Positions 33,680-44,577 are shown, counted from the stretch's first letter. The stretch: DNA of 64,000 nt from Gaertneriomyces semiglobifer (GCA_025558075.1 JAHLKF010000039.1:28024-92023); one strand, 5' to 3'. The notes: generated from the letters alone by a model not told the origin. Made by a program: numbers and translations.

Positions 33680-35198
33680 TCACATGAGAAAGCTGGCCAA
33701 CGGGCCCAACATTGAAACAATGAAAGTATATGCCCCTGCACCGAGCGTGAACCCACTGCTGGTCCCAGGTGCTGAGCCTGAAGGTGGATTGTTTGTGTCG
33801 GATACAATGGGCGATTCTTTCGGCATTTCTGTGGCGAAAATGTATCGCGGGAGAATGTTGGACGCGTCCAGGTCTTGTTTGAATGCATTAAGGATGGCGG
33901 TATCGTTGGTTATTTGAAAGTCGCGCATGGTTTCCTCCTCTGGTTTTGTCCACTCAAACAAGCACACCGCTTTCAACAGTGGGTGTGCGTCCAAGAAAGT
34001 GGTATTCGTAATGTACTACAATTGATTCATCTCAGAACTCACATCAAAAACATGGAAGTAGAAGTGAACAAACCTGGCGCCACCAGGCCTGTTTCATGGC
34101 AAGATTGCCAGGCCCTGGTGCAATCTGTGCTATAGGAGTGGTGTCCGCTTGGTTAACTGCAGCACCAGTTCCGTCCGCAACTGGATTGATGCGGTACATG
34201 TGAAACGCAGTGCCCGCTTCAGTAATGATAAATGGCTGTAGAACAATGTAGCTTTTGAATATGGGCTGCAAGGTAGCACCAAATGGCATGAACGTACCTT
34301 TTGCTTCTGTTCGGCGTACATTTGGTAGAAATTGGGCTGTCGAGCTTTGGTCAAACCGTGGATAAGGTTAAAAATTTCGCCCTCAGGAGGGAGCTCATTC
34401 GCCATATACGGATATTGGGACCCAAACCAGTAAGTTGACAGCCCGACCCAGTCCACAAACTCATCTCCTGCAAATGGAGCCTGGTTCAGTCGCACTTCGG
34501 CGAAACCCAACCGAAATTGGACACTTACCAGGGTAGAACGGAGAAAACGGGTCGTCCAGTTCGTTGAGGACCCCATCTTTATTAGTATCTAAGGCGGCAA
34601 ACTCTGCTGCGTCGATGGCAGCCGTCATAGAGTACTTGCCACCTGCGAACGGGTAGCCTCCACCCATATTAGGCGCCCAAATAACGGCAGCTCGATCACG
34701 AGTGAGAAACTGGTTCTCCCGGATTGCACTGACTATTCGCCTCCACATTTGAACAAAAGCCAAAGGTCGTTGGCCATAAGGCTGCCAGCTCCCGTTCATT
34801 TCAGATCCAAGGCGGATCATGACGCCTCTTCCAGCTTTAGCATATCCAGCAAGCTGCTTGACGAATTCGAAGATGTCATTTTCAGTCAAAGCGTCTGGCG
34901 TGACTGTGGGGTACACCGACAAATACAACAGCGCGTTGGTGTTGGTTTGGTCAATGAGAAAAACAGGCGGCGGTTGGTCAAACTTGAGGGGAAGGTCCTC
35001 AGCAAGATGGTACATAGCCAAGTTATGACCAAGTTTCTGGTTCATTTCTTGCGGTGTAGTCTTGCCGGGATGGGTGTCCAGCCATGCACCCAAAACCACT
35101 TTTCCAGCCGACGGTTCAAGAGGAGCACGCTGTGCATTCACACAAGTCGCTGCAGCTGCCATGAGAGCAATGGACGCCGATAACTTTGAGAACAGCAT
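33680..35198 (-). CDS. Secreted GH26-like glycoside hydrolase with GPI-type C-terminus (four exons)
   Basis: Probable beta-mannanase-type enzyme acting outside the cell or in the wall. Exons are 35198-34529, 34467-34298, 34235-34074 and 34015-33680. The product has an N-terminal signal peptide (MLFSKLSASIALMAAAATC) and VVLGAWLD. The acid/base region is GVMIRLGSEMNGSW, where Glu of SEMNG takes the place of HEMNG. The nucleophile region is PFIITEAGTAF, and the end is a hydrophobic tail LGAGAYTFIVSML after a Ser/Pro stretch, as for GPI attachment. An EF-hand-like DTNKDGVLNELDD loop sits between the catalytic motifs. Substrate specificity is not readable from sequence. Confidence 0.8.
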
Positions 35199-36668
35199 GG
35201 CGGCGAGATGCTGGGGACGGTAGTGAATTGATATTCAACAATCCGCAAGAGCTCGAGAAAGGGTATGTTGGATATACAGCAGTATACGTTCGCAGGCTCG
35301 GCTCACGGCGAATCACAAGCGCAGCGGGGCAGGTGGCAAACAGATTCGCGAAGTCAATACCAGCGAATCAAGCCCGAACGTATCCCGTCTCCTCCTAAAG
35401 CCCAACGGTCTTCAATAAATACCCTGAAAAGATTGACGCCCGTTGCCTTCCTGCCTGCTTTTTGTCCACTGCCCGTCGCTGCCCGTGGTAGTCATCAACT
35501 TCTTGTTCTGCCTACGTCAGGTCAAGAATATCCACCGCTACGCGTTGACTGATAACACGGATTTATTAATAGCCCAGGGCTAATAAGTACACAAACACAA
35601 GATATTATCTACCGCTTCGGCAATCGCGTAAACGAACGATGGTTGATGGCGGGCAGTCTGCTCAAAATTCACGCGGCGACCCTTGTTGGGTCATTCCACG
35701 GATGGGCATGGATAAATTGGTGGACAAACCGCGTGACAGGGCTCATCACAGACATGGTTCAAGGTTGATGGTTTCTCACATGCAAACGATATCCATCCAC
35801 CACATGGCAACTCAAAAACTGAACCTGAAGTACAACCAGGGTTACAAGGGAACATGTAACCATCCAAAAACCAAAAAGAAAGAATGAAACTACCAAGCCC
35901 TGAGCACCCTATTTGGCATGGGACTGGCACTGCATCTGCAATATACAATTGTAATATCAAAGGTTGAGGTTTTTTGAGTTCATTTTTGAATAAATGTCTC
36001 TTGTATTTGACTGCCAGGTTGGGGCCTAAGCATTTCAAGTTTGAGCTACAAGAACACACTGCAGGGTAGGAATATGCTGATATATGGCTGCTGTTGTTTG
36101 CTGATTTTAGATGATAGATTTGGTTCTGAGTGGCTAACAACACTGTTGAAACCCCTTCAGCCCAACAGTCAATTCAACTAAATCAACAAGTGTTGCATTG
36201 GCGACAATCTGTTACCGTTGGCTTGCTACATATGGTGTCTGTGTTGTAAAGGGGTCCCGGTGACATACACGTCATAGGGATACCCTAACCAGGGCGCGAG
36301 AGAAGGGGGCATGATAGTTTGTAACACCTTTTTCGGTATCGATAACGCAAAAGTGGGTGCGGCAGCGGAGTAAAATGCGATAAATTTCATACATTTCGGG
36401 AAAAGCGCGTTTTATTATGAAAAGAATGGAAACAATGGAAATGTATGAAAGTTTCGTGAAAGAAATAGAGTTTGGATTGTGCGTGCGACCCAGGGATCGG
36501 AAGACAGTGACTCATAGTACGCCACACAGCCACAAAGAGTTTCGGACACTCTGGTGTCGTTTATGGAAACTCATAGAAGGTTTTGGAATATTTTGAGAGG
36601 GTGTTACCCTACAGAGTCATTTATTAAATAGTCAGGTTGTACGTTGACGAACATTCTTCAACAAAGCT
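35199..36668. other. Intergenic region between host block and element E1
   Basis: No gene is recognised. The left boundary of the virus-like element E1 must lie here or just right of it. A GTAACACC at 36321 is mirrored by GGTGTTAC at 36599, but these are too short to call terminal repeats. Confidence 0.4.
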
Positions 36669-37145
36669 CTACCAGACCATCTCCGCTGACAACATTTCAC
36701 CATAGAAGGAACGAAGATTGTCATGACCAAAGTCCATGATGATGGTACCAAAGAGGGACGCACATATTGCACAAAATAGCAAATGGACTTGAGGTTGATA
36801 TTGCAAGTGTCCGGAAGGTACACCAGGCTTAAAGTAAAGTTCCACATCGTAGAGCAATTTTGGCTTATCAGAACCTTCGAGAATCACATAGGTTTGATAG
36901 CGACGACGCCGAAGACACGAGCCTCTTAACTTGGTGACATATGTTCGTTCATCGAGAACAGGACCTAACAAGCTTCCCATGGGACCAATGCGTTGAGCAA
37001 GACGGGTTCGAAAATGAGTGCGTAAACGCTGTGGAGTAAAAAGCTTCTCGAAGGTCCGAATACGATCATACATATGGTCTTTGGCGCGGATCCCGAAAAT
37101 GAGTTTTCGAAGCTCCACAGGAAGATCGTCAAAGGTCGCTGGCAT
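36669..37145 (-). CDS. F-box-like E1 protein (158 aa)
   Basis: Starts MPATFDDLPVELRKLIFGI, the L-P-x-E-L-R-x-x-I spacing of an F-box that would contact SKP1 of an SCF ubiquitin ligase. The rest is basic (RLRTHFRTRLAQR) with a C-terminal hydrophobic patch LLFCAICASLFGTIIM. It is divergently transcribed from the next gene. A role in redirecting host ubiquitination is inference. Confidence 0.5.
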   Translation of the reverse strand: MPATFDDLPVELRKLIFGIRAKDHMYDRIRTFEKLFTPQRLRTHFRTRLAQRIGPMGSLLGPVLDERTYVTKLRGSCLRRRRYQTYVILEGSDKPKLLYDVELYFKPGVPSGHLQYQPQVHLLFCAICASLFGTIIMDFGHDNLRSFYGEMLSAEMVW

Positions 37146-37178
37146 GGCAGGTTGAGGAGATTGCTATTATGAGGTGCA

Positions 37179-37187
37179 TATAAAAAG
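37179..37187 (+). promoter_or_regulatory. TATA box of the 417-aa-region gene
   Basis: TATAAAAAG lies 38 bases before the ATG at 37225, a usual distance for a leader of about 10 bases. It argues for starting translation at 37225 and not at upstream non-ATG codons. Confidence 0.5.
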
Positions 37188-37224
37188 AGTAGAGTTTGTG
37201 AAATGGAAAAACCAACATGTAACA

Positions 37225-38427
37225 ATGACTGTCGAAGAAAACGTACAAGTACTACACGGTCGTCATGGACGGATATTCAAGATTGAAAATGTCACAAACG
37301 ACGGCCGCTTTGAGATGCAAATGTTTACCGGCATCCATTGGAGTGAAGATACGTTGGACGACGTTAAAGTTCAAAAGGTTCTTACCCAACGATTACCACC
37401 AGAGCTGAGGGAACGTGTTCTGCAATACACTGTGTTGACAATGTTGAAAGGACATGCGATTGCAGAGGCTGCTAGACTGGTAGCCATCAGCCAACCGTTG
37501 TTAAGATGGTTTTTTCGACGGTTCGTCAGGGGTCTTCACACCGTGGATAAAGTCTCTACATTCACCATGATTCACCAAACGTTGCGAACATTCAACATCT
37601 TACACCTTGTCGCCGGAGCCGCTTTTGAAATTACTCGTGAAGAACGAAATTTCGTCGACGACATCTTTGATACGACACTGCAGTACTGTGTTTATCAGTT
37701 TCGGAATAATGCTGATTACTCCCCCTGTAACATTCTTTGCAATTACTATGATCAGGATCTTTCATTACACATTGCAGAACGCACTGTACAACATGTTACA
37801 TCGACTCTGGAAGAAGGTAGCGGCATTGACTCGGAATCGATTCATTCGCAAGATTCGACATGGTCGGAAGATGCACCATCAACGATGCAAGAAGAGGAAG
37901 ACGACGAGGATGACGATGAGTTTATTTTGGACGAATCGGGCGATGATCGTACATTGATGCACCGCCCCTTTGTTCCTTTACGTATCCAAGCATTTGTGAG
38001 ACACAGAAGCATGCGACAGATGATGATTCGAGTGCGGGAACGTCCTACAGGTTATGGTGCGGCAGGCCCCATGCGTTTTAAATCCTTGGGATGGGGCGCG
38101 GGTTCCATTGGCACTACCGTATTGTACGAACGTTCCTACGGGCCGAATCAACCCCACATCGACGCGACCTCATCTCATGTGACAATGGAACCAGTCAAGC
38201 ACCTAATGCATCCGTGTATTGTCATCGGGTTTCAGCAACGTATACCTTACAAGTATGGCGAAAACTGGATCGAATGGTGCCGCTTCGCTGAACTTGTCAA
38301 ACTCAGCTGTGATGACGCTGAACTGTTTTTACTCTACAATGAGGATTCAGTGTTTGAATCAACGTTGACAGGGTTGCTTCCCATTCATCGTCAAAATGTT
38401 TTGCTTTATGTACGTATAGATGAATAA
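37225..38427 (+). CDS. F-box-like E1 protein with acidic linker (400 aa)
   Basis: Start set at the ATG at 37225 because a TATA box precedes it. An F-box-like segment reads LPPELRERVLQYTVL. A long acidic linker (EEEDDEDDDEFILDE, around residue 235) separates an N-terminal helical part from a C-terminal domain with KSLGWGAGSIGTTVLYERS and HPCIVIGFQQRIPY. Family not recognised. It is the second protein in E1 with an F-box-like start. Confidence 0.55.
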   Translation: MTVEENVQVLHGRHGRIFKIENVTNDGRFEMQMFTGIHWSEDTLDDVKVQKVLTQRLPPELRERVLQYTVLTMLKGHAIAEAARLVAISQPLLRWFFRRFVRGLHTVDKVSTFTMIHQTLRTFNILHLVAGAAFEITREERNFVDDIFDTTLQYCVYQFRNNADYSPCNILCNYYDQDLSLHIAERTVQHVTSTLEEGSGIDSESIHSQDSTWSEDAPSTMQEEEDDEDDDEFILDESGDDRTLMHRPFVPLRIQAFVRHRSMRQMMIRVRERPTGYGAAGPMRFKSLGWGAGSIGTTVLYERSYGPNQPHIDATSSHVTMEPVKHLMHPCIVIGFQQRIPYKYGENWIEWCRFAELVKLSCDDAELFLLYNEDSVFESTLTGLLPIHRQNVLLYVRIDE

Positions 38428-38444
38428 ACGACGTACATATATTG

Positions 38445-39152
38445 TTAACCAAAAATCATCGAATACATGGATGTGACATGGTTATCTACAGCTCCACGCA
38501 CACGTTCACGAGTGTACCCATCATGCCATCTTTGTTCAACCTCATGGTTTGCCAACTCTTTCAGTTCCTTCTTGGTCATCTTGGCACCTTTTTGCTCTTC
38601 TTGCTCCTTCACAATGGAGGTGACAAACTTGGTGAACCAGGTTGGGGGCTTGTCCTCTGAAGGATCCAAATTAGGTTCACTCTTTGGTTTGCGGACACGT
38701 TTTGGTTTACTAACACCGTTGCTCACGGTCTCTGTCGGGGGAGACGACACTTGGTCCGAACATCCTTCGGTTTCGGTTTCGGAACGAGGGTCCGACTTGG
38801 TGTCACTGTTTTTGTTTTCGGTGACGGTTTCTTGCTTCCGTTTGCGGGCTTCACGGCGTTTCGCGTTCGCGGCTTCCTTTCTAGCCTTGGCAGCATTAGC
38901 AGCTTCTTCTTCGGCTTTTACTTTTAAAAGTTCTTCCTCACGACGTTTTTGTTCTTCGGCTAGTTTCTCTTGGCGGCATTTCTCGCGAGCTTCCTTCATC
39001 TTTTGTTTTTGTTCCTCTGAAAGAGTCCGCTTAGGTTTCGTTTCAACTGACGCTGATGATGTCTCATCCAGTTTCGTAGGTGGGCCCATCGACTGGGCCG
39101 AAGCGACATACAAGGATGGGGAAGTCTTGGTAGGTGCAGCTGACTTTGGCAT
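38445..39152 (-). CDS. K/E-rich coiled-coil E1 protein ending in IFG
   Basis: Start set at the ATG at 39152 (MPKSAAPTKTS). The central block PKRTLSEEQKQKMKEAREK leads into a long charged helix, then a Ser/Pro/Lys-rich region, and the protein ends YSMIFG. The E2 protein at 57387 has the same order: AKRKMTEKQKAALDAAREK, charged helix, then YDVIFG near the end. The two are therefore probably homologous. Such proteins lie by capsid genes in polinton-like viruses; a virion or DNA-condensing role is plausible. Confidence 0.6.
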   Translation of the reverse strand: MPKSAAPTKTSPSLYVASAQSMGPPTKLDETSSASVETKPKRTLSEEQKQKMKEAREKCRQEKLAEEQKRREEELLKVKAEEEAANAAKARKEAANAKRREARKRKQETVTENKNSDTKSDPRSETETEGCSDQVSSPPTETVSNGVSKPKRVRKPKSEPNLDPSEDKPPTWFTKFVTSIVKEQEEQKGAKMTKKELKELANHEVEQRWHDGYTRERVRGAVDNHVTSMYSMIFG

Positions 39153-39280
39153 GGTGGAGCGGCGTCTACACAAAAAGAATGAATAATCAGGTGTGCACAA
39201 GAAGAAAAAAGAAAACGAGGTATCTATTGCGTCGGACGGTCGTGTGAGGGTGTAAGGTACAGTATGAGGTGCACACTATC

Positions 39281-39928
39281 TCATAATCCTTTCATTTCAT
39301 CAAGGAGCGACCCAACAGACCCCGCCGCAGCATGAGGGATCACCACTCCACCAGATGAAGCCCTGCTACTCGACGCTTGACGTTCCGTCACACTGGTTCC
39401 CTGTGATGGTGGACCGTGATAACGCCCTGTGGGGCCAACCAAACGGATCGTTCGGTATTTCATCCACTTGTCACTAGGAGAGGAGGTCTTCAAGTTAAGC
39501 ACACCACCTTTCATTATTTTACCTGTGCGGTACTCGATACCCTCCATAGGATTGTCTTGATAGGTAACCTTGCGAATTTGATCAACGTTACCACCGTAAA
39601 ATGCGTTTGGAGGACCTTCCGAACGTCCAGCAATGACAGGTGTCGTTCCATGTGGGGGTTGTCGGAGTCTCACAGATGCTGGAGTACGTTTCATGGCTGA
39701 ATCGGTTTGAGCGGCCAACGTATGAAATCTTCCAAAAGGGTAAGGGGCTTGTATCACCGCCTTGACATCGGATTTCCGGAAGTCTTGATAAATGGTTTTG
39801 GCAATGGTAGTACGGGTACGATGTTTTCGCCAGTTGGCAACGGGAAAGTAACGGGTTTCGCAACTTCCAACATTCACACGTTCTATCGGTCTGCGTGGTG
39901 CGTACACGGTAACGTTGTCGATGCCCAT
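39281..39928 (-). CDS. Hypothetical E1 protein, Gly/Thr-rich
   Basis: From the ATG at 39928 the frame gives about 215 residues (MGIDNVTVYAPRRP, APYPFGRFHTLAA, FYGGNVDQIRKVTYQDNP). The frame stays open upstream to 40018, where it overlaps the small membrane-protein gene in another frame. The two may be halves of one gene split by a frameshift near 40000-40040. No family is recognised. Confidence 0.4.
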   Translation of the reverse strand: MGIDNVTVYAPRRPIERVNVGSCETRYFPVANWRKHRTRTTIAKTIYQDFRKSDVKAVIQAPYPFGRFHTLAAQTDSAMKRTPASVRLRQPPHGTTPVIAGRSEGPPNAFYGGNVDQIRKVTYQDNPMEGIEYRTGKIMKGGVLNLKTSSPSDKWMKYRTIRLVGPTGRYHGPPSQGTSVTERQASSSRASSGGVVIPHAAAGSVGSLLDEMKGL

Positions 39929-39938
39929 GAGTGTCACG

Positions 39939-40241
39939 TTACTGTGTCCGGTCGCGCGGTGGAGAATCGTCTGGACCACGCTGGTGCGGATGGTCAACCG
40001 GGGGCGCCGTGGAACCACGCCGGCTCACAGCCTCAACAAGTGTTGTGGTGGTCGCTTTTGTTCCCTTGAAAAGAGCACCTGTGACACTAGCAGTGCGGTT
40101 CGGTGCTTTGATTCCCAAAGCTTCTGATACTCCAAGAAGGACACCCAAAACAACGGTCACAATGGTAAGCCAATCCGGTGCTTTGCAGGTCGTGGCAGGG
40201 TCACCGGAAACGTCCATAGTAGATGTCACGTCACTTGTCAA
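39939..40241 (-). CDS. Small single-span membrane protein of E1
   Basis: About 100 residues with one clear transmembrane segment (WLTIVTVVLGVLLGVSEALG) after a short acidic/Thr N-terminus. The last 20 residues (Pro/Asp/Arg-rich) look out of frame, which fits a frameshift into the next gene. Small membrane proteins of this type accompany virion genes in many polinton-like viruses. Confidence 0.4.
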   Translation of the reverse strand: MTSDVTSTMDVSGDPATTCKAPDWLTIVTVVLGVLLGVSEALGIKAPNRTASVTGALFKGTKATTTTLVEAVSRRGSTAPPVDHPHQRGPDDSPPRDRTQ

Positions 40242-40259
40242 TGTAAATACGCATATTAT

Positions 40260-43200
40260 TTAACACATATCCTCTAAAATACCGTGTCCAAAAGGCCACA
40301 ATTGTTTCGTTTCTTTATCGTACACACCCTTCAACTTGTCTTGATCAAACGTGATCTTTTTGAAAAAACGCCGACTCGTCATATCACGACCCATATGATA
40401 TGTAAAGGTGAATTGTGGCACATCAACGGTTCTATCGGACAAGAGAATCTCCAAGGCGGTGTTGAAACTGAGGATTTTGTTGTGAGCCACTTTGAGGGAG
40501 ACGCCTTTACATTTGAAGGTAGTGTAGCCGTCGTTGCCACGTAACCCATACGTCTTGGGTCCCAAACCGACAAACTCGCGAATCCCCTTATGTTTCTTTT
40601 CAAACTTGTCCACTTCCCAGTCTCCCCAGATATCACCTGCTGGTACAAAATCCTTAGGCATATCGGGTGTCTTTACATAAATGATACTGTCAGTGTCATG
40701 CATAAGAATGTTGGTATCGAGCTTGAGCATTTGCTCTAACAGTAGGAGGCGTCCGTACGCTGGAACAAAGATGGCCGCCGGTATGTAACCCTTATGGAGA
40801 TCAGGCCGGCTTTTTTCCCGATTGTGCTTGTATCGGAACAACGTGTACTCGTCCAAAGCATCATAAGAGCTGATACGGTTTGTATCGTCAGTCACCGTCT
40901 ATAAGAAGCTTGACACATCTTCATCATCTTCTTCATGAACAATGATGCTCTGTTGATGGTCTACAGTCTCAGCATGCTTTCCCCAAGCACTGTTGAAAAG
41001 AATTTTGAATGTCTGTTTGACAGCTGGCATGTTTCGGAACTTGGTGGGGTCAATGTCCATTCCGAACCTTTCTAGGTACTCCTGTTTGAGTCTCTGACCT
41101 TCTTCTTCAGACCGAAGCTCCCCACTGTTGTACAGTTTGAGTTTGTATAATTCGTGCAACAAACCCGACCATTTAGATGGTGCGCGCTTGTACTCGTGAA
41201 GGCGATAGACTCGAGAGATCTTGTATTCACAGGTGACCGCTTTTTGTAACTCGACCGAAGTGAAAACACCCTTGTTCAAAGGTTCCAAGGTCGCCAAACA
41301 CTTGTTTTGTGTATGATCAAAGTGGACAAGGACAGGGTGGTATAAATCTCTTGGAGGTGTCACATCGCAACAGATGATCCCGAAAAAGGTTTCTAGGTAT
41401 TGAGGTGTGGGTTGTTCAGCGTGTTCAATGACATGGATGCGCCGATTACGAGTTCGTTTCCTCTCTTCAATATGACATTTGCACCCATCCAACGGTCGAT
41501 TGAAATGTTTGTAACAAGGATAGAAAGCATCATCGTATATATGTATGATGGGCGGCCCCACCGGATAATCGTTGACCACTTGGACAAAAGGATACATCGA
41601 CACCACATCAATGTAGGAGATGCGCTCTCCACGTTCCCAGTCAGCATCAGAAACACGATGGTGAAACTTGCGAATGTCCGTTCGACCACCGCGGAGCGCA
41701 GCACGGTCAAAGTAATATTCTTCAGCTTCCAAGGCGCACCAGTTGTCGTATGCTGATTGAGCCACACTGTCAGGATCGTCCAGGTCGAGCTCCATCATCT
41801 TACTGTTGTATCGTAAAAACAGATTGTGGACATAACCTGCTGAGGTTGGGTGCAACCATGGGGAGATAGCAAGGTCTTCATCGAACGCTGCCAGGTTTTC
41901 AGTACAAAGATCGTGGTATTTGCGAGCAATCTGAACCAAGACCTCCACGTCCTGTTTACAGTACTTGACTATTTCATGGCGAAAGTTCCAATCGTTGCGC
42001 CCCATCCAAGTAACGTACCAGTCGTTGAATTCCTGTAACTCGGCGGCGTCGCGACAACTGAAACTCAGGTCAAAGAAGCTCTTGTCCGGAATAGGTCCCA
42101 CATAATGTTGATTTTCGGGTGTGTTAAACAGATGAGGGAAATGGCCCTTGTCAACATCCGCATTATTAGGAAAGAAATCATTTGCCAGATCCTTCAAACG
42201 ACCTTTCAAATGGAGCATGGTATCCAGAAAGATCGTATTCCCAACTTGGAGATGCATGAACTTTCCGCCGCGCAAGATCGGTTTGATACTGGTGGCTAAG
42301 CCGGTCATCTTGATTAAAGTGTTGAACAATAACCGTGAGTCGTATCCGCTAGCATTGTGTGCAAGACAAACGTTTTTACCGTCGTTGTGTTGAAGCATGA
42401 AATGAATAAACTCCTCTAGAGAATCCACAACACAGGTGTCGCCAACATGGTCGAAAAGGTTCCGGTAACAGACAAGATTGGGCACTTGAGTTTGTTCCGT
42501 TACGGTGTATGTTCTAACTTTACCCGTCTTTTGATCCAAGACAAAGTTCCCACCCTCATCCGATATGAAATGGAGAGACTCCGTATCCGGCACAGGTACT
42601 AGACAACTCTCAATGTTGTACGCCCAAACCATGTACTGGTCCTTTTCACCCTGCTCACCGTGGGACAGAAAGGTAGGTTTGTGTTGGGTAAAATCTTTCC
42701 ATATGGTACATCGGTGCGATCGTAGTTCTGTAAAATTAACGTCCAGATAGCAAAATTTGCACTTCATCACGTTACATACATGGCGATGTTTTGGTGAATA
42801 AGAGATGCCGCACAAATCGCATATTTTGTTTTCCACGAAACGTGCCATCTTACGAACTTGGGGCTCTCCAGTCTCGTCGCAACAGGAATGTCCAGCAGAT
42901 ATGTAGAAGGTGCTGGAACATCGACTGCACCAGTTCCAGTTCTGAGCTCGTCGCATATGACTGATAAAGGCGGGAGGCGCATCCACAGAAACATAGTGAC
43001 GTTTGACTTCGTCCAAGTGAACATACACAATACGGTTGGGTAGGGCGTCAAAATCATAATCTACCCCTGACCAATCGTGCATCGCCATGGACTTGAGCGT
43101 GGGGATAATCAATACGATACGATAGGTAGAAGAGTCAGGATGTTTGACAAAATCCTCCAACTGGGCAATGGTCACTTCTTGAGACCAACCCAGTTTTGTC

Positions 43201-43847
43201 TGAAACGCTGCAGCTTCACGAACCATAGGTGTACCCCGAACTACCATCATTCTTCCCGAAGGGTACAGATCCGGGCGAGTATAGATGAGGTGGAGCATGA
43301 TCGCCACAGCGGCGCAGGCGACCGGTTGATCATTGTGATAATGGGTGGTGAGAGATGCTTGGCGAACACCTTTAACACCACGCAGACCTCTTTTTGTTCC
43401 CGCACCAACATTCAGAGTATCGCGTTGAATGTAGTAAGAATAGGCGATGGTGTAGATGGTAACTTCGGTTTGTGAATGTACGGCCCGTTCCAACATATCA
43501 TCAAAGCGTCGATCAGTCACATGATGTAACGCTACGCCCGTTTCATTTACTGTTACCGCTGGACCATCCACATTTCTCAGTTGTAAAAATCCATGGACGC
43601 GAGTCATGATTTGAGTTGGTGTCCAATTCGGCAGGTACGCTTGAAGCTCAACAAAGATTCGACTCCGAAAAGATATCCCAAAAAGAGCTCGAACCCGATC
43701 ATCATCAATCGCTTGATCGTTACCCAAACGTATAGCACGCATCGTAATTTCGATAGGACGACCATCTCGTGCACGGCGAACTGTGACCTCATAGGTAGGT
43801 GTCCTGGTTGCAGAAGGTTCAACAACTTGAAATGGTAGTGTACTCAT
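40260..43847 (-). pseudogene. Protein-primed family B DNA polymerase of E1, interrupted by one TAG
   Basis: About 1195 codons from the ATG at 43847. In order: an N-terminal region with a possible OTU-like stretch (NDQPVACAAVAIMLHL ... KRHYVSVDAPP); three Cys/His zinc-finger-like motifs (WCSRC, KICDLCG, KCKFC, each closing with HxC) at about 305-380; Exo I as YNIES at about 410, where the usual Asp is Asn; Exo II AHNASGYDSRLLF at about 496; Exo III YCKQDVEVL at about 629; motif A DVVSMYPF at about 746; motif B KQTFKILFNSAWGK at about 944; then an in-frame TAG at 40901-40899, followed in the same frame by motif C HDTDSIIY. The architecture matches Polinton/adintovirus polymerases. As it stands the product lacks motif C. 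Confidence 0.88.
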
Positions 43848-43906
43848 CGTTGACAATGGTGTGTATTTTCTATTCAAACTATGATACACACAAAATAGTC
43901 GAACAT

Positions 43907-43917
43907 CTTATTTTATA
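43907..43917 (-). promoter_or_regulatory. TATA box of the E1 polymerase
   Basis: On the minus strand TATAAAATAAG sits about 60 bases before the ATG at 43847, supporting that start. Confidence 0.4.
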
Positions 43918-43938
43918 CCAGAACTGAACGAGTAATCG

Positions 43939-44577
43939 CTACTGAGTTCTTTCAAAACTAAGCATATCATCATTGACCACTTGAAATGTATCCGAGGGCG
44001 GGTTGAATGCGTTGAGCGGGACGCTTCTGGAAGGTGCGCCGATCCTAGGTATTAGCTGCATTACAGCAATAGCTTTCGTCGGGTCGATGGTGAGTATTGA
44101 CGCGGTAGGGTTCCGAATGGTGATATGGAGACCTTGCACTTCTCTTGTACCGACACAACCATTGGTGTTTGTTTCATGAGTAAAAGTCTGAAGCACGACC
44201 GAATGGGATGCGTCGGCCACATGTTCGATTTGAACTGTCATACCGCGTGGTACGTGAAACTCCAGACCGAGTGGGATCTCCGCAAAGGAGTAAGGTGTCA
44301 TATGGAATGGTTCTGGAAAGGTCGTCGGGACAAAGAGCAGGAAGGTGTTCATACGATTGTGTTGTTGTAAGGGCCAATGGCACACGGTTGAATCCCGAGC
44401 GTTGACAATCAAGGGGCAGATTTGATCCATTGCAGGGTACAGATACAGGAGAAGTTGGTCTTCACGCACTTCAGGAACGTTCTCGAATGTTTCGCTACCT
44501 AAGAGTTCAAAGAACCGCGCGCGCTCGTACTCGCCGATGACAAGGGTCAAGTCCTCTACGTTAGCGGGGCGAACCAT
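43939..44577 (-). CDS. Hypothetical E1 protein, possible dUTPase-like fold
   Basis: 212 residues from the ATG at 44577, directly upstream of the polymerase on the same strand. The C-terminal half alternates short strands, and one stretch (LHITIRNPTASILTIDPTKA followed by IAVMQLIP) resembles the dUTPase end pattern in which a strand, 'F.I..GD' and 'AQLI' follow one another. The dUTPase catalytic motifs are not visible, so this is only a fold suggestion. Jelly-roll proteins would also fit. Confidence 0.3.
   Translation of the reverse strand: MVRPANVEDLTLVIGEYERARFFELLGSETFENVPEVREDQLLLYLYPAMDQICPLIVNARDSTVCHWPLQQHNRMNTFLLFVPTTFPEPFHMTPYSFAEIPLGLEFHVPRGMTVQIEHVADASHSVVLQTFTHETNTNGCVGTREVQGLHITIRNPTASILTIDPTKAIAVMQLIPRIGAPSRSVPLNAFNPPSDTFQVVNDDMLSFERTQ

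Noticed and set aside
36337..36344. TATCGATA as a common target site for E1 and E2
   Set aside because: The same 8-mer also occurs near 3243 and 17955 in host DNA, so its presence at junctions is not informative.
36321..36606. GTAACACC/GGTGTTAC as terminal inverted repeats of E1
   Set aside because: Only 8 bases, 280 bases apart, and not matched at the right side of E1.
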